DNA from: Channallabes apus
Lineage: Eukaryota; Chordata; Actinopteri; Siluriformes; Clariidae
Reading direction: 5' to 3'
NCBI GenBank assembly: GCA_030522415.1
Contig: CM060114.1
Span: 26,807,304-26,871,303 of the forward strand
DNA: 64,000 bases
Part shown: in pieces, positions 45,955-57,899 of the stretch
Position numbering within the stretch: position 1 is the stretch's first letter
How the letters are laid out: every line of letters starts with the position of its first letter
Notes under the pieces: model-generated
Database searches by the model: none
Told to the model about the DNA's origin: nothing
What the model saw: the letters and a program-made list of their open reading frames with translations, nothing else
Translations under genes and position numbers: made by a program

Positions 45955-46214
45955 CAATGATGATAATGATGAAGAAAAAGGAATAAAATAAGGAATGTGG
46001 TATTTTACTCATGGGAAATCATGCTTATAGAAATGTTAAAAATGAGGTGAATATATCTACTTTGGTGGTCCAAGAATCATTCCTTTCCTATTGTGCTTGT
46101 TTTCCTCTGTCTCCCAAAAAAGAAGGGCATGTGAGGCAGAGCAGAACCCAAATTCTGGCCTATTTTATGCCCTGCAGCATGTTCAAGCATGAAATGTTGC
46201 TAGCACTTAGAATA

Positions 46215-46590
46215 GTTCCAACAATTGGTGACAAGTTTACAGGCAGCCAAGGCTCATCCAATGTCTGTGTGGACCAAAGACAACCCAGTCTGGTCTGATC
46301 TCACAGAAAATCCAAATCGCTGAAAAAACATCAATGCTGGCCATGATATACAGTAAAGGCACCAGAACACCCAGTACACCACAGCTCACTGCCAATGGGG
46401 TCCAGTAGGCAAAGAGCCCAAGGGTGCTGACCCAACCATCAAACTCCCCAGATCTCAATCCAATCAAGCGCCCGTTGGATGTGAGCCTTACAAACAAGTC
46501 TGATCCTCGGAGCAAGCCACACGGAGAACTTACTGTACAAAAATACTTGGCATAATGCTTTGCAATGTTATGGCTGATCTATATATGTGG
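46215..46590. mobile_element. Second copy of the repeat at 12187, interior inverted
   Basis: Shares aaggcaccagaacacccag with the inverted 12.4-kb copy and ends in atgttatggctgatctatat, the same terminal motif. A TACAGTA word at 46349 interrupts the segment that precedes aaggcaccagaac. Confidence 0.6.
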
Positions 46591-46624
46591 TATTTGGTGT
46601 GATGTAATGTAATATTTGTCGCAT

Positions 46625-46935
46625 GGTGACTACCAGTGCTTAGTGGTTAGCACTGTCGCCTTGCACCTCCAGGGTCTGGGTTCGATTCTGTCCTCGGGTC
46701 TCTATGCATGGAGTTTGCTTGTTCTCCCCATGTGTGGTGGGTTTCCTTCAGGTACTCTGGTTTCCTCCCACAGTCCAAATACATGCAGATTAGGCTAATT
46801 GGAGTTCCCAAATGTGAATGAATGTTTGTGTGTGGCCTGCAATGGATTGGCACCCCATACAGGGTGTGCCCCACCTCATGCCCTAAGTATTCTGGGATAG
46901 ACCCCAGGTACCTCTCAACCCTGTATACAATTCTA
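46625..46935 (+). mobile_element. tRNA-derived SINE, slightly truncated head
   Basis: From gcttagtggttagcactgtc to caaccctgtatac on the + strand. Same family as at 41141, with moderate divergence. Confidence 0.82.
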
Positions 46936-46939
46936 AATC

Positions 46940-48514
46940 CAACTATCATTCTAAATAAAAAAATAAAAAAATAAAAAATAACAGTAAGTTTTTTTCACTC
47001 TTTCAAACCTGTAACAAATCTCCTATACCTTGTATGATACAGTACATGATATCACATAACAGTCTTTATACTGCCTGTTTTAGAATTGAAAGAAATACAT
47101 CTACTCAGTTTCCTCATGTGGATTTGTTGTTTAATTAACATGAAGCGTAGTCGTTTCACCATCTGGGTCTGCTACTGTACTTAGATTTGAGGTGGTAATT
47201 TAGCCCTGGTCTTATTTTGCGGTCTGTAAAAGGTATAAAATTACGAGAGAGAAATAGGAGCAACTTCTTAGGACCATCACCCGAGACAGCATCATTACAC
47301 GCCGAGCAGACACACAAGATTTAATCACCAAACCATGTGTTGTCAGCACTAGCAGCTTGATTTTAACCAGTTTAAGAATTACATATGTTAAATCTAAACA
47401 GCATCAGCATTATCACAAAATCAAATATATCTAACTTGTTCAGAGAAATGATATCTCTATTAGAAAACAGACCTGAAGAGTGTTTAGACACACATTTTCC
47501 CCACTGTTCGTGAACCTGGTTCCTTTACACTTGTAGCATTTTGTGGAAATAAGCTCTAATAACCTCAAGTGACCATCAAAGGATGACCATCTCCAGATGA
47601 ATGACTGCACCACTACTCAAGTAGTGTGAGAACCTTGGATAATGATGATGATGATGATGATGAGGGAAACATACCCTTGCTGTACATTTTTAAAAATAAG
47701 CATAATGAAAAATATGTTGAATGATGCTCGAGACATGTCTGGTCAATGGAACAGACTGCTCTTCAAGTACAGCAGATTTATTGGACATCTTTCTCACAAT
47801 GCTCACTCTTACAACACACATTCTACAGCTCGCTATAGCTATTTTCTTTCTTCTATCCATTAACTTCTATTCTGCTTCTGTGCTCTGTAAATGATCTGTT
47901 GTCTCGGTTGTGTGAGTGCTTCCTCGGACCTCCCAGGTAGCAGGCCTCCCTCAGAGCTTTGCAAAACTCAGCTGGAAAAACCTCGTGCAGGAGAGGAGAC
48001 CTTGGCACTCGTTGTAGTTCTCTCTATTACACATTCTCTCAGTCTCTCTCACTCTCACTCTCTCATTCACAGAATCTGTCAAGTTCAAACATAGAAGGAA
48101 CATATCATTTAACCCGGTAAATCAAGACCTACAGTATATGAATTACTCTATACTGTCTTAACTGTAAGATATCACTTACGAATAGACATCGGGTCACAAA
48201 GATGGTATACGTGTACTACTGTATGCATTTTAGAAGTCCTGCATCATGTCCTGCTGAGGAATCTTAAAGGTTGTCAAAAAGAGTGTTTCCATACAAAGGA
48301 AAATGATGTAGGGGTCTGAATGTAAGACAACATGTGCCATGTGTTTGTAGTTCTCCCAGGGAACAAAAAAGTGATGATTACTGAAGCTTATCTTGCTCAA
48401 AAGTTGTGCTAATTAACTGAAAACTAGTGAAAAACTGTCTAAGCTGCAATCGAATTCCAACTATTCAGTGTTGTCCATCAGTTTTCCATTGGGTTTAGGT
48501 CAGGAGATGACCTA
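46940..48514. other. No gene seen
   Basis: Non-coding; ATG repeat at 47640 and a short CTCACT tract near 48035. No transposon recognised. Confidence 0.45.
47640..47663. repeat. ATG/GAT trinucleotide repeat
   Basis: Seven to eight ATG units; the short open frame through it (starting with repeated Met) is an artefact. Confidence 0.9.
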
Positions 48515-48735
48515 CGCCATGCCTCCAGATGCCCCCAGGTTCAATTCTCGCCTGGGTCTGTGTGCATGGAGTTTGCATGTTCTCCCCGTGTTTGATGGGT
48601 TTCCTTTGAGTATTCCGGGGGAGTAAATGAGTTTGTGTATGTGTGTGCCCTTTGATAGATTGGCACCCCATTCAGGGTGTACCCCACCTTGTGCCCTACG
48701 TCTCCTGGGACCGGCTCCTGGTCACAGGGAGTAGA
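48515..48735 (+). mobile_element. SINE fragment
   Basis: ctccagatgcccccaggttc, gtgtgcatggagtttgcatg and ggcaccccattcagggtgta in order on the + strand; head missing and an internal deletion after tattccgg. Confidence 0.7.
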
Positions 48736-48739
48736 AGGT

Positions 48740-50045
48740 TGTGAAGAAGGCAAGAACAGTCAAGAAATCGTGTTCTGTGCGTAGTCTTCAGGATGCATGG
48801 ATTGAGCGAATATCAAGTGTACTGCAGACTTTTTGACTCTATGCCCAGCTGGATTCAACAGGGTTTAAAGAACAATAAACTTTATGCTAAATGTTGATTG
48901 CTGTATAGCAATTTAATTGTAAAAAATTTATTATCTTGATTGTCATTTTTTTTAAGTTATGAAAACATTGAAATCCACTTGTGTTCCAATACTTTTGGCC
49001 ACCACTCTATATGACTGCGTTAAAACAACGTTAAGGATTAAGGTTTTACTTAATGTTCTTGATTGTCGTAGCCAGAACCTAGAAAAGTATGTTTTGGCAT
49101 TGAAAATCACAAAAAAAGGGAGAAAAGAAATACAACCACATTTAAAGTCAGCTGGAGTCCAGTGTCAAAAAAAGAAAATTGACACATTAAAAAATAAATC
49201 TTGTTTTTTCTTTATTTTGCAGTCCAAACTTTTTCTATTTCCACTGACTGTACGTCATAATGTTCAGTCCTTCATTGTGCAAGCATGCACATGCCATGCT
49301 CAAGTAAATATACTTATATGGAATGCATAACAACATGTATACTCTCTAGACTTTTTAAAATCCATATCGTTCCATCGTGACAGAATCAGTTCCTGCCATC
49401 TCACACACTGAGTACAAAAAGTTACAAACTCGAATCTCAGGTGGGTATTAGTGCGAAAGGCCAATTCCTCCCAGCATCCTCTATCTCTCACTAAAGTGTT
49501 ACGGAAATCCCTTCATGCGCCAAAGACAGGAAATCTGCAGATATTCACCCTAGTGTGAAATGTCCTGTGCTCCACACCCACTGCAACCCTAAGCACAAGA
49601 GGGCACATTTACGTCAGTACTGAGCCTTCGTATATACACACACGGACACACTTACGCATCTCGCTGTAGCGTGGTGAATCTGCAAGCAGGGGAAGAGTGT
49701 GTGCTCTATTCCAAAGGTCAAACCGAAATGCCCGAGTAGACAAGAAGCCATTATGTAATTCCTATCATAAATCCTGTGTATGACGCAAAATCATCCCTAA
49801 GGTCAAAGTGTGGTCAGTTACAGTAAGCAAAGGAGCAGAGCGTAGCAACTTCTCAAACTTCTCAGGAGGGATAATACACTGAATGACAGGGATTTTTTTT
49901 TTTTTACTTCAGTTCTACATATTAACAATTTAAAATCTTTAGGTGAGAATTACGATAAATAAAAATGTATATTGCATCAGTGTTATGTTTATATTTTTAG
50001 GTCCACTATACTGTATGAACCAAACTATTTCATCAAACCTGCAAT
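48740..50045. other. No gene seen
   Basis: Unrecognised. tgttccaatacttttggcca at about 48982 resembles a Tc1-family terminal motif, suggesting another decayed copy, but I could not pair it with a second end. Confidence 0.4.
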
Positions 50046-50047
50046 GG

Positions 50048-50544
50048 CACTGTATCCAAATACTGCACATACAGTACACTGCAATATGGAGCTAGTCCCC
50101 TTTTTGCAGCTATAACAGGTTTCACTCTTCTTGGAAGGCTGTCCACAAATTTTTGGAGTGTTTCTATAGGAATTCGTGCCCATTCACTCTGTAGAGCATT
50201 TATGAGGTCAGGCACTGATGATGGACGAGAAGGTCTGGCTCGGAATCTCTGTTCCAGTTCATCCCAATGGTGCTTGATGGCGTTGAGGTCAGGGCTCTGT
50301 ATTGAGGCCAATCAAGTTCTTCTACAATGAATTCACCAAATCATGTCATTATAGTCCATGCTTTGTGCACTTGGAATACACTACTTCAAACTGTTGGCAC
50401 AAAGCTGGAAGCATACAGTAGCATTGTCCAAGAATTGGTATGCTGAAGCATTAAAATACACCTCACTGGGGATAAGGGCCTGATTAAAACACCTGAATTC
50501 AATAATTAATAGGTTTGGCCAAATACTTTTTTATCCATATAGTG
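50048..50544 (-). mobile_element. Tc1-like element, internally deleted
   Basis: The right end tttttatccatatagtg and the degraded left end cactgtatccaaatact pair as terminal repeats. The - strand keeps the transposase C-terminus: SPDLNAIKHHWDELEQRFRA then SVPDLINALQSEWARIPIET and LPRRVKPVIAAKRG. The middle of the gene is missing. Related to the 8497 relic. Confidence 0.8.
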
Positions 50545-50981
50545 CATTTCAAAATTTAAATTTACACTGTACGATAATGTACGTAGTGAAATGCTTTAAA
50601 CGACCGCCTGTGACCTTACAATGTAAAAACTGTTAAAAAGAAATAAATTGAACAAAATATTTAAAAAATTCAAAAAAATATGTAAGAAATATATTTTATA
50701 TAAATATATAAATATATATTTTTTTAACTTATCTAGACAATGAAAAGAAAGCTACAAGCTTGAAATAAGCAGAATTGTCTGTGAATAGGCCTATAGTAAG
50801 AAATTTTTACTTGAAATATGTAAAAGTATCTAAACTATTCTGATAAAATTTCATTTAGGATAATCTTGATAAACATTAGATTAACCATTAGTTTAAATCA
50901 TATAATTATATTTCTGCTTTTGAAAAAAAAGTTATACTGTACTGTAGATAATATGAACTTTCATTACGTTCTCTAATTAAA

Positions 50982-51333
50982 ATTCATTCATTCATTCATC
51001 TTCTATACCGCTTTATCATGTATTTTGGGTCGCGGGGACCTGGAGCCTATCCCAGGAGACTCAGGGCACGAGGCAGGGTACACCCTGGACAGCGTGCCAA
51101 TCCATCGCAGAGCACACACACACTATGGTCAATTCGGGAACGCCAGTTAGCCTAATCTCCATGTCTTTGGACTGTGGGAGGAAACCAGAGAACCCAGAGT
51201 AAACCCACCAAGCACGGGGAGAACATGCAAACTCCATGCACACAGAGACGGGAATCGAGCCTGGTCGGGAATCGAACCCGGACCCTGGAGGTGCAAGGCG
51301 ACAGTGCTAACCACTACACCACCGTGCCACCCA
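50982..51333 (-). mobile_element. tRNA-derived SINE, full length, with 11-bp target duplication
   Basis: Same family as at 30817, on the - strand, flanked by perfect CTCTAATTAAA copies at 50971-50981 and 51334-51344. Head, body and GAATGA tail are all present. Confidence 0.92.
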
Positions 51334-51739
51334 CTCTAATTAAATTTTTTAATGTCTAATTACACATCATTGTTGATGATCAGACCCTATGACATCATTC
51401 AAAATTTTCTAATCAGTTTACAGGTTAAAGGATGAGTATGATAAGTCACAATCAGTAAAAATCTAATTTATTTCCTTATAGACAAAAACTGTACATGTTG
51501 CACATGCATGAAACCACAAACCAGTTTCCTACTGTATATTACATAAGATTATGTATTTTGTTGGTTTAATGGCACCTTCATTACAAGAACTTACTGAAAT
51601 AAACGGTATAAATAGAAGGCTATAGAAGGCTGCTTCTTTGGATCGCTCTTCCACCAAACCAGATAACCTGTAGTGCAGCATGGGTATTATTATAAAAATG
51701 CACAAATCATTTGCATCCTTTCTTGCGTTTCTGGTTTGG

Positions 51740-51809
51740 GTATTAGTGGTTCAGTGGTAGACTTCTCACACACTATGCAGAAAGCCTGGGTTCGATTCCC
51801 AGCCAACAC
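51740..51809 (+). pseudogene. tRNA-Gly-like sequence (pseudogene or SINE head)
   Basis: gtattagtggttcagtggta, then gcctgggttcgattcccagc and caacac, follows tRNA-Gly(GCC) closely in its D arm and T arm, including a perfect B box. The acceptor stem has two A-C mismatches, the anticodon arm (cacactatgcag) no longer forms a proper stem and the anticodon is not GCC. It is not a functional tRNA. Confidence 0.6.
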
Positions 51810-53126
51810 TTAAGTCCATCTATTGGACGCAGGACATCCTTAGTGCTGATGCCAAGTTACATTCAGATCAGATGATCCCAACTCCTTGATGGAAACAGCT
51901 GAAAGAACAACAACAACTAGTGTCTAACCTTAAGCTTATTGGGTCAAACCCAGCTCAAAGACAAATCTAATTCACGTAAGCATTACAGTGAGTCAAACAT
52001 TTCATGAGAAGATCTATTCTCGATATGCTAAGCTGAAACAGACCAGTAGAGTATAGTGTATAATAAGATGAAATCAGTATAGGAATGAGGACTAGAGGTA
52101 AATGAGGGAGAGGATATAATACTTATATAACTTCTAAAACACAATCCATTACTAATTACAAAAATAACTGAAAAAAATGTAACTACAACACCTTGTAACT
52201 AAAGTGTTATCAAAGAAGACTACAGTAAGTAAGACTGGTCTTGAAGAATGTGAGGATTATTGATAGACTGGATTATGTTACCCAGGCTTAATAAAAATGA
52301 ACTTCAAGCTCAGCCTTTAATGCAGTTCACATTACTTAGTTCTTATTCATAGGTTGGAATTTGCATATTTTAGATCAGCGGGGTGAAATCTTATCCTGAA
52401 AGGGGCTGGTGTGGGCGCTGGCTTACATTCCAACTGAGCAGAAGGCACACCTGATGGTCGATTGAAAACCAAGAACGACTAATGAAAGCCTGTGCTTTCT
52501 GGATAAGATTTCACACACCTAATTTAGAGAGTCATGATATTTTTCAAAATGTCTTTAACTTTGCCAAGCCCAAGGCTTCCTGTTAGTGATCATGAATGAC
52601 TACAGCTGGTAACTTCACTGTGCCAAAAGGAAAGCAGTTGTTTAACAGCATGCATCCGACTGACCGACACAAGGTACAATGGGAAACTCCAAGGAGCTCA
52701 TTGCAGATCTGAGAAAAATTTATGGTACGTTTACACAAGCTAATAATGTTTCTTGGAATCATTTCTAAACCTGCAGACCAAGTCAATCTATTGTATGTGA
52801 TTATTAGGGTTTGAAACCCTAAGCTGTCACTGTCAATTGAGTGAATTTGGTTTGCATGATCAGGAACAACCAGGAACCACCGTGCCACGAACTGTAACCT
52901 GAAGAAGGTAGAAGCCCAAGTTTTAAAATTCTAAATTCTAAAATCTTCAAGCTCAAATACGTTTGCTTCTGGCATTTTTTTTTTCCTGGCAATTAGGGGT
53001 CGCTGGCTTGAAAGTTTGAGAACCACTGATCTAGAGGACTGGTTTGACCAGAGTTAGGTTTGGAGAATTAAATATAATGCATTTAACCCCAAGAACATTG
53101 TACCAGCTGTTAAGCATGGTGGTGGA
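51810..53126. other. No gene seen
   Basis: Follows the tRNA-Gly-like sequence. The first about 100 bases could be the body of a tRNA-Gly-derived SINE, but no second copy exists here to confirm it. Confidence 0.4.
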
Positions 53127-53385
53127 AGATCCCTGAGTAGCGTAGTGGTAAAGTGCTGGCCCTATCATCCAATCAATCTCTCGCAGCCAGAGGCACAGAG
53201 AGAGCTGATTGGCCGAGCTCTCTCAGAGGGGAGGGATGAGAGGTACAGTACTTAGTGCTCTAACAATAATCACAGCTCTACAGCCAATCGGGGCATCTGT
53301 GAGCTCACGCAAGCGGAAGAAGCGGATAGCGCTGTCCTCCGAGTGTGTTACGCCGCCCCCAATGGTGCGTGAACAAGCAGTTTGA
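53127..53385 (+). mobile_element. Third SINE-like family, copy with tRNA-like head
   Basis: Begins gatccctgagtagcgtagtg and gtaaagtgctggccc, tRNA-like, then carries the inverse of the blocks at 26470. gagaggtacagtacttagtg here corresponds to gagaggtacttagtg there: a clean 5-bp CAGTA insertion. Confidence 0.65.
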
Positions 53386-53696
53386 AAAAGAATAATCATT
53401 AAAAAAGCATGGTGGTGGAAGCATCATCTGCAAATGAATGGAATCATAAAGAAGGAGGACTACTGTAGATGATTGGAAGGGATAAACGCACACTAACTTT
53501 AGGCTTTTGGAGCCTCAACTCTTTAGAACTATTGTGAACTGCGCTTAAAAGTGCAAAAATAAATAAATAAAAATTGCACATTCTGTACCAATTTTGCTAA
53601 GACAAGTCCGTAAATATCCAGAATTCTGCTATCATCTTGTTGATGGCTAGTTAAGCTTATTAGGTGTGCTGTGTATAATTTGGACCCTGTGTCAAT

Positions 53697-53725
53697 AAAA
53701 ATAAATAAATAAATAAATAAATAAA
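53697..53725. repeat. AAAT tetranucleotide repeat
   Basis: About six AAAT units; a shorter run is at 53554-53570. Confidence 0.88.
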
Positions 53726-54480
53726 ATTTCACAAATTAAAACTTGTTCTCCAAATGCTCTGTGTTTCCCCTTATTAAAGATCTACTGTATCTTGTACGAC
53801 TGTACTACTGCAGACAAAAACCCTTTGGTAAAATTCATTGCAAACCCAGTATTAATGTTCATAATGAATGTAAAGTATATAAACTGTATCTATATCTATA
53901 AAATCAATATTTGCATTTATAATACATATTCAGTTCCTTATACAATTTTAAAATATCGACATAACCAGCATTTTCTACAGCTAGTTGTGTTGGTGACACT
54001 ATCAGTCAGATTCATCAGTCAGATCAACACAGGTACTTTGAATGCTGACAGCCATGCAGGAGCCATGAGAAATATCTCTATAGAAATATTTTTTTAAAAT
54101 TATTTGCGAGCATACTCAAGTGAGACGGGAATGCTGGGAATGCCAGGAGTTCGATGTTTTGCTCAGGGGCACAAGGGCAGTGCTTGAAGGAAGGACGTTT
54201 GACCTTTGAACCCGTCAGGGCTAAGTCAGAATCTCCAGAGATTGTATCAGTCCTTCAGCTCCACCATGTCATGGGTTTATAGTATGTGACTCTGAGTAAC
54301 CACAGAAGGATTTGCATAAACTTTAGCACAATGTATTAAAGAGAGAACACTGTAGGCTGTCAGCAGGATTTTGCATTTATAACCACTATTTGCCTGAGGA
54401 CTGAGGAAATGACTTTGTTTATTCCTAAAGTATTTCAGCATCGCTTTGTACAGCTGGAAACTTTATGTTCATTCGTTTTT

Positions 54481-54508
54481 TTGTTGTTGTTGTTGTTGTT
54501 GTTGTTGA
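54481..54508. repeat. TTG trinucleotide repeat
   Basis: Nine TTG units followed by a T run. Confidence 0.9.
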
Positions 54509-55531
54509 TTTTTTTTCTTTCTATTTCTCAGTCAAGTCATAAAATATGCACGGTTTATTTTTTTCAGAGATTATTATGCATGCCTCTGATTGATGTCAGA
54601 TCGAATATTTTATTAAAGTCAGCCAGTGAAACACGGTAACATTTATATGTGACTTATATGTTGCAGCAATTAAGGTAATGAGCCAAAAGAATCTTAATGG
54701 ACCATAATAGTCTAATGTTGTCTTAGTTACAGGTTCTGTGGAAAGCCTAAGAGATGCTTACAATTCCTATTAATGTGAGAAATAGCATCAGGTTTAAAAG
54801 GATCACTTAACAAAATCTAACATCTACTACATATAACTATCCGATGATGTTTTCAGTAAATGTCGGTTTTACTGAGGCATAACCTTTCTTTTGAAAAAAA
54901 AAAAAAAAAAAGTACAAACCTTTAACGAGTCATTTCATACCAACACAATAGGAAGAATGTACAGTATATACAGTACCGTATAGGCATGAACATTTATGGT
55001 TTGTAAAGAACTCCACTCAATCCTATTCTGTTATATTACTAGAATGCATTCTTAATACGCTCCTAACGCTGTGATTAAATGAAACAGGATAGCCTACACC
55101 ATGCTCCTAAATTCGATTTAATAGGCCACTGTCCATTTTCGTCAACGTCTTCAGAGGCACGTTCTCTAGAGGCTCGGGTAGCCTGGAAACTAAAATTATC
55201 TTATGCGGGTCTATTCAGAGGAGGACGTTGCTCTACCTCTTGTCTGTCCCGGTGGTGTTGCTGTGTCTATGTAGGTTAACTGATAAAATAGGGCAACGAT
55301 CGCATCTGTTTTGGCCCGTGTCCTTGTTTTGCATCCAGCCAGTGCGAATGTTGCAGAGTAGCTGCAAGGCTTATACTGTAGCAGAAGAGACTGCAATGGA
55401 GTTGGCCTACAGTATTTGTTCAAGTGAATGTTCTAGTCTACATGCGTGTAGGTTAATGTAAGGATTTGCTACAGTAGTTTGATCACATTTTATGCATGTG
55501 TGCATACAGTATGTGTGTAGGAGAGAAAGAG

Positions 55532-55534
<3 letters not shown>

Positions 55535-55572
<38 letters not shown>
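55535..55572. repeat. GA microsatellite next to a Tc1 left-end relic
   Basis: About 18 GA units; it appears to replace the outermost end of the Tc1 relic at 55565. Confidence 0.9.
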
Positions 55573-55576
<4 letters not shown>

Positions 55577-55800
55577 AAAATGTCAAACTTGTTATTGCAT
55601 AAGTATTCACCCCCTTGCCTTGGAAACCCCTAACACCAATCGCATAATTTATTGACCGGAGGCAACCTGTGTGTGATTAAAGGATTATGTGATCTCAGTA
55701 TAACTACCCAAGCTCCAGAGGTTGCTGGAGAACATCACAAACACCAAGGAGCTATCAATCCAAGTCTGGGACGAAGTTCTGGAAAAGCATTAATCCTGGT
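55565..55800 (+). mobile_element. Left-end relic of another Tc1-like element
   Basis: gcataagtattcacccccttg followed by aacctgtgtgtgattaaagg and agaggttgctggagaacatc matches the 5' region of a common fish Tc1 family. The outermost end is replaced by a GA microsatellite. A possible matching right end lies at 59335-59405. Confidence 0.55.
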
Positions 55801-55965
55801 TTGGTTAGATCTGCTAGGAATTTAGATCAAGGGTTTTTCTTTTGAAATGGACAGAATAAAAGAACCAGTTGAAAAAAAGTATATTTTATTTATTTACAAA
55901 ATTTATTGATAGGTTTAGTGCAAGTGGAATTAATATATAAGTCCTAGGGTACAGTGGCTCAGGAG

Positions 55966-56607
55966 CAGTGTTGGGTGTAACGTTTAACAAATTAACATGT
56001 TAGTGTACTTGGATTACTTTTTTGATGTAACGAGTAATCTAACGCATTAGGTCCGCCATTTAAGTACTCAGTTACTCAGTTATTTTTTCAAAAATGTCAT
56101 CCGTTATTCCGACAATTTATGCAATCCGTGAGCCAGACAGCAGGCATTCCCAATCCCTAGTCTGTGTGTGAAAGTCATCCTACAAGCCCCGCCCCCGATA
56201 ACCCGCCCCCCTCTGTCATTCCTGCTGTTATACCCCTATCTCACCTATGCGGTTTGACTATGCGAGGACTGACGTGACCTAGATGTGACCTAATCACACC
56301 AAAACTCGCGCTGTATCATGATGAACCGTACTTACGGCCACCGCGCAAAACCGCGTAGGTGAGATAGGGGTATTAGTAGTTAACAGATTATGGGCCAAAC
56401 TTCGCTGAGTGATGATAATTATAAAGTTCTTGACTAAAACAACATGCAGAATGAATCACAAAGGAGTTTTCATTTTCTGCAATGGAAAAGTACTCGAACT
56501 AGTTACTTTTATCAGAAAATAACGCTGTAATGTAACTAATTACTTTTTAATGACAGTAATTTTGTAATGTTATTAGTTACTTTAAAAAGTAACATCCCCC
56601 AACACTG
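55966..56607. mobile_element. hAT-family MITE with perfect 8-bp target duplication
   Basis: 642 bp flanked by CTCAGGAG on both sides (55958-55965 and 56608-56615). Ends cagtgttgggtgtaac and, inverted, cagtgttgggggatgt are hAT-type inverted repeats, with gttacttt/aagtaac phrases inside. No coding sequence. A smaller MITE is nested at 56231-56372. Confidence 0.9.
56231..56372. mobile_element. Harbinger-like MITE nested in the hAT MITE
   Basis: 142 bp with inverted ends TACCCCTATCTCACCTATGC and GCGTAGGTGAGATAGGGGTA, flanked by TTA on both sides (56228-56230 and 56373-56375). A 3-bp TTA/TAA duplication is typical of PIF/Harbinger elements. CG-rich interior, no coding sequence. Confidence 0.75.
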
Positions 56608-56639
56608 CTCAGGAGTTTGAAACCCCTGAATGGGTCCAG

Positions 56640-56852
56640 TCTACATGTGTACATGCATGTGTTTGCATGTTTTCCTCATGCTTTGCTTGCTCTGGGTACT
56701 CTGTTTTCTCCCCACAGTCTGAAGACGTCATAGGGTGACGTCCTTGTGTGCCCTGTGATGGCCTGGACCCCAGGGTGTCCCCTGCCTTCCTGGGATAAGC
56801 TCCAGGCCCACCATGATGCTACACAAGATAAGCAGTATGACAAATGAATGAA
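56640..56852 (+). mobile_element. Diverged SINE fragment
   Basis: tgtttgcatgttttcctcat, ctgtgatggcctggacccca and cctgggataagctccaggcc in order, ending aatgaatgaa, just after the hAT MITE. Confidence 0.65.
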
Positions 56853-57094
56853 GAGAAACATTATTGAAAAAAAAAAACAATACTGCCATCTTGTGGCTAT
56901 ATTTTGCAATGCTATGTGAATTGTTCTGGCCTGTTACTGGCTAAACAACTTATTCTATTTTCTATGGGAATTTTTTTTCTTTTTTTACCGGTGTGAAGGT
57001 TAAATGCTTAAAATTGGTTTAGTTAACTTAATTAAATAATATTCTATTAACCACTAACCACTACACCATATATATATATATGCTACTTAATTAA

Positions 57095-57476
57095 GGCGGC
57101 GCGGTGGTGTAGTGGTTAGCACTGTCGCCTTGCACCTCCAGGGTCTGGGTTCGATTCCCCGGCCAGGCTCGATTCCCGTCTGTGCATGGAGTTTGCATGT
57201 TCTCCCCGTGCTTGGTGGGTTTCCTCCGGGTCCTCCGGTTTCCTCCCACAGTCCAAAGATATGCAGGTTAGGCTAATTGGCGTTCCTAAATTGCCCGTAG
57301 TGTGTGATTGGGTGTGTGAGTGTGTGTATGTGTGCGTGCCCTGCGATGGATTGGCACCCTGTCCAGGGTGTACGCCGCCTAGTGCCCGAAGTCTCCTGGG
57401 ATAGGCTCCAGGTCCCCCGCGACCCTGAACACAGGATTAAGCGGTATAGAAAATGAATGAAATGAATGAATGAATA
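57095..57476 (+). mobile_element. tRNA-derived SINE, full length, with near-perfect target duplication
   Basis: On the + strand, head and tail complete. Flanks ctacttaattaa (57083-57094) and ctactaaattaa (57477-57488) differ at one base, a probable 12-bp duplication. It lacks the short ctgtgtg present in its sister at 58817. Confidence 0.9.
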
Positions 57477-57796
57477 CTACTAAATTAAATATAATTTCCA
57501 TCCCCGAATTGCCCTGTAGTTTGTAAATGGTTTTGTGAATGTTGACCAGGGGTCCTACCACAGTTGGGAAAATGGGAATAAATACAACAGTCACCATTGG
57601 CCTCCACGGTCCATAGTTAAACTACAGAAGGTTCTAGATGGATGGACGAAAGCTTAGTACTGTATAGTCTGGGTTGTTAAAACACCAAACACAGGAGAAC
57701 ATGATGGTGAAACCTGTTTACATTTTATGGAGTGACTATACAACCTGGAAGTTGACTTAAATTACAGGTAATTGGGATTTAACAGTACATCATGTT

Positions 57797-57893
57797 GTTG
57801 TTGGTCTTTCGGCTGCTCCTGTTGAGGGGTCACACAGCGGACCATCCAATCTGCACAACAGCTTGGCACATCTTTTACGTTATGGGTAAGCGT
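57797..57893 (-). mobile_element. LINE 3' tail fragment
   Basis: ggtctttcggctgctcctgt then gaggggtcacacagcgg is the reverse complement of the LINE 3' end seen at 20540. Only the extreme 3' end remains. Confidence 0.65.
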
Positions 57894-57899
57894 CTCCTT

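Larger units (their letters stand above)
45040..46214. other. No gene; microsatellites
   Basis: GT and GA tracts are listed separately; the remaining sequence is unrecognised. Confidence 0.45.
53390..55530. other. No gene seen
   Basis: Non-coding; AAAT and TTG repeats and several TACAGTA-type words (53461, 53783, 54960, 54969, 55374, 55408). Confidence 0.45.

Noticed and set aside
51740..51809. Functional tRNA-Gly gene
   Set aside because: Acceptor-stem mismatches and a disrupted anticodon arm without GCC.
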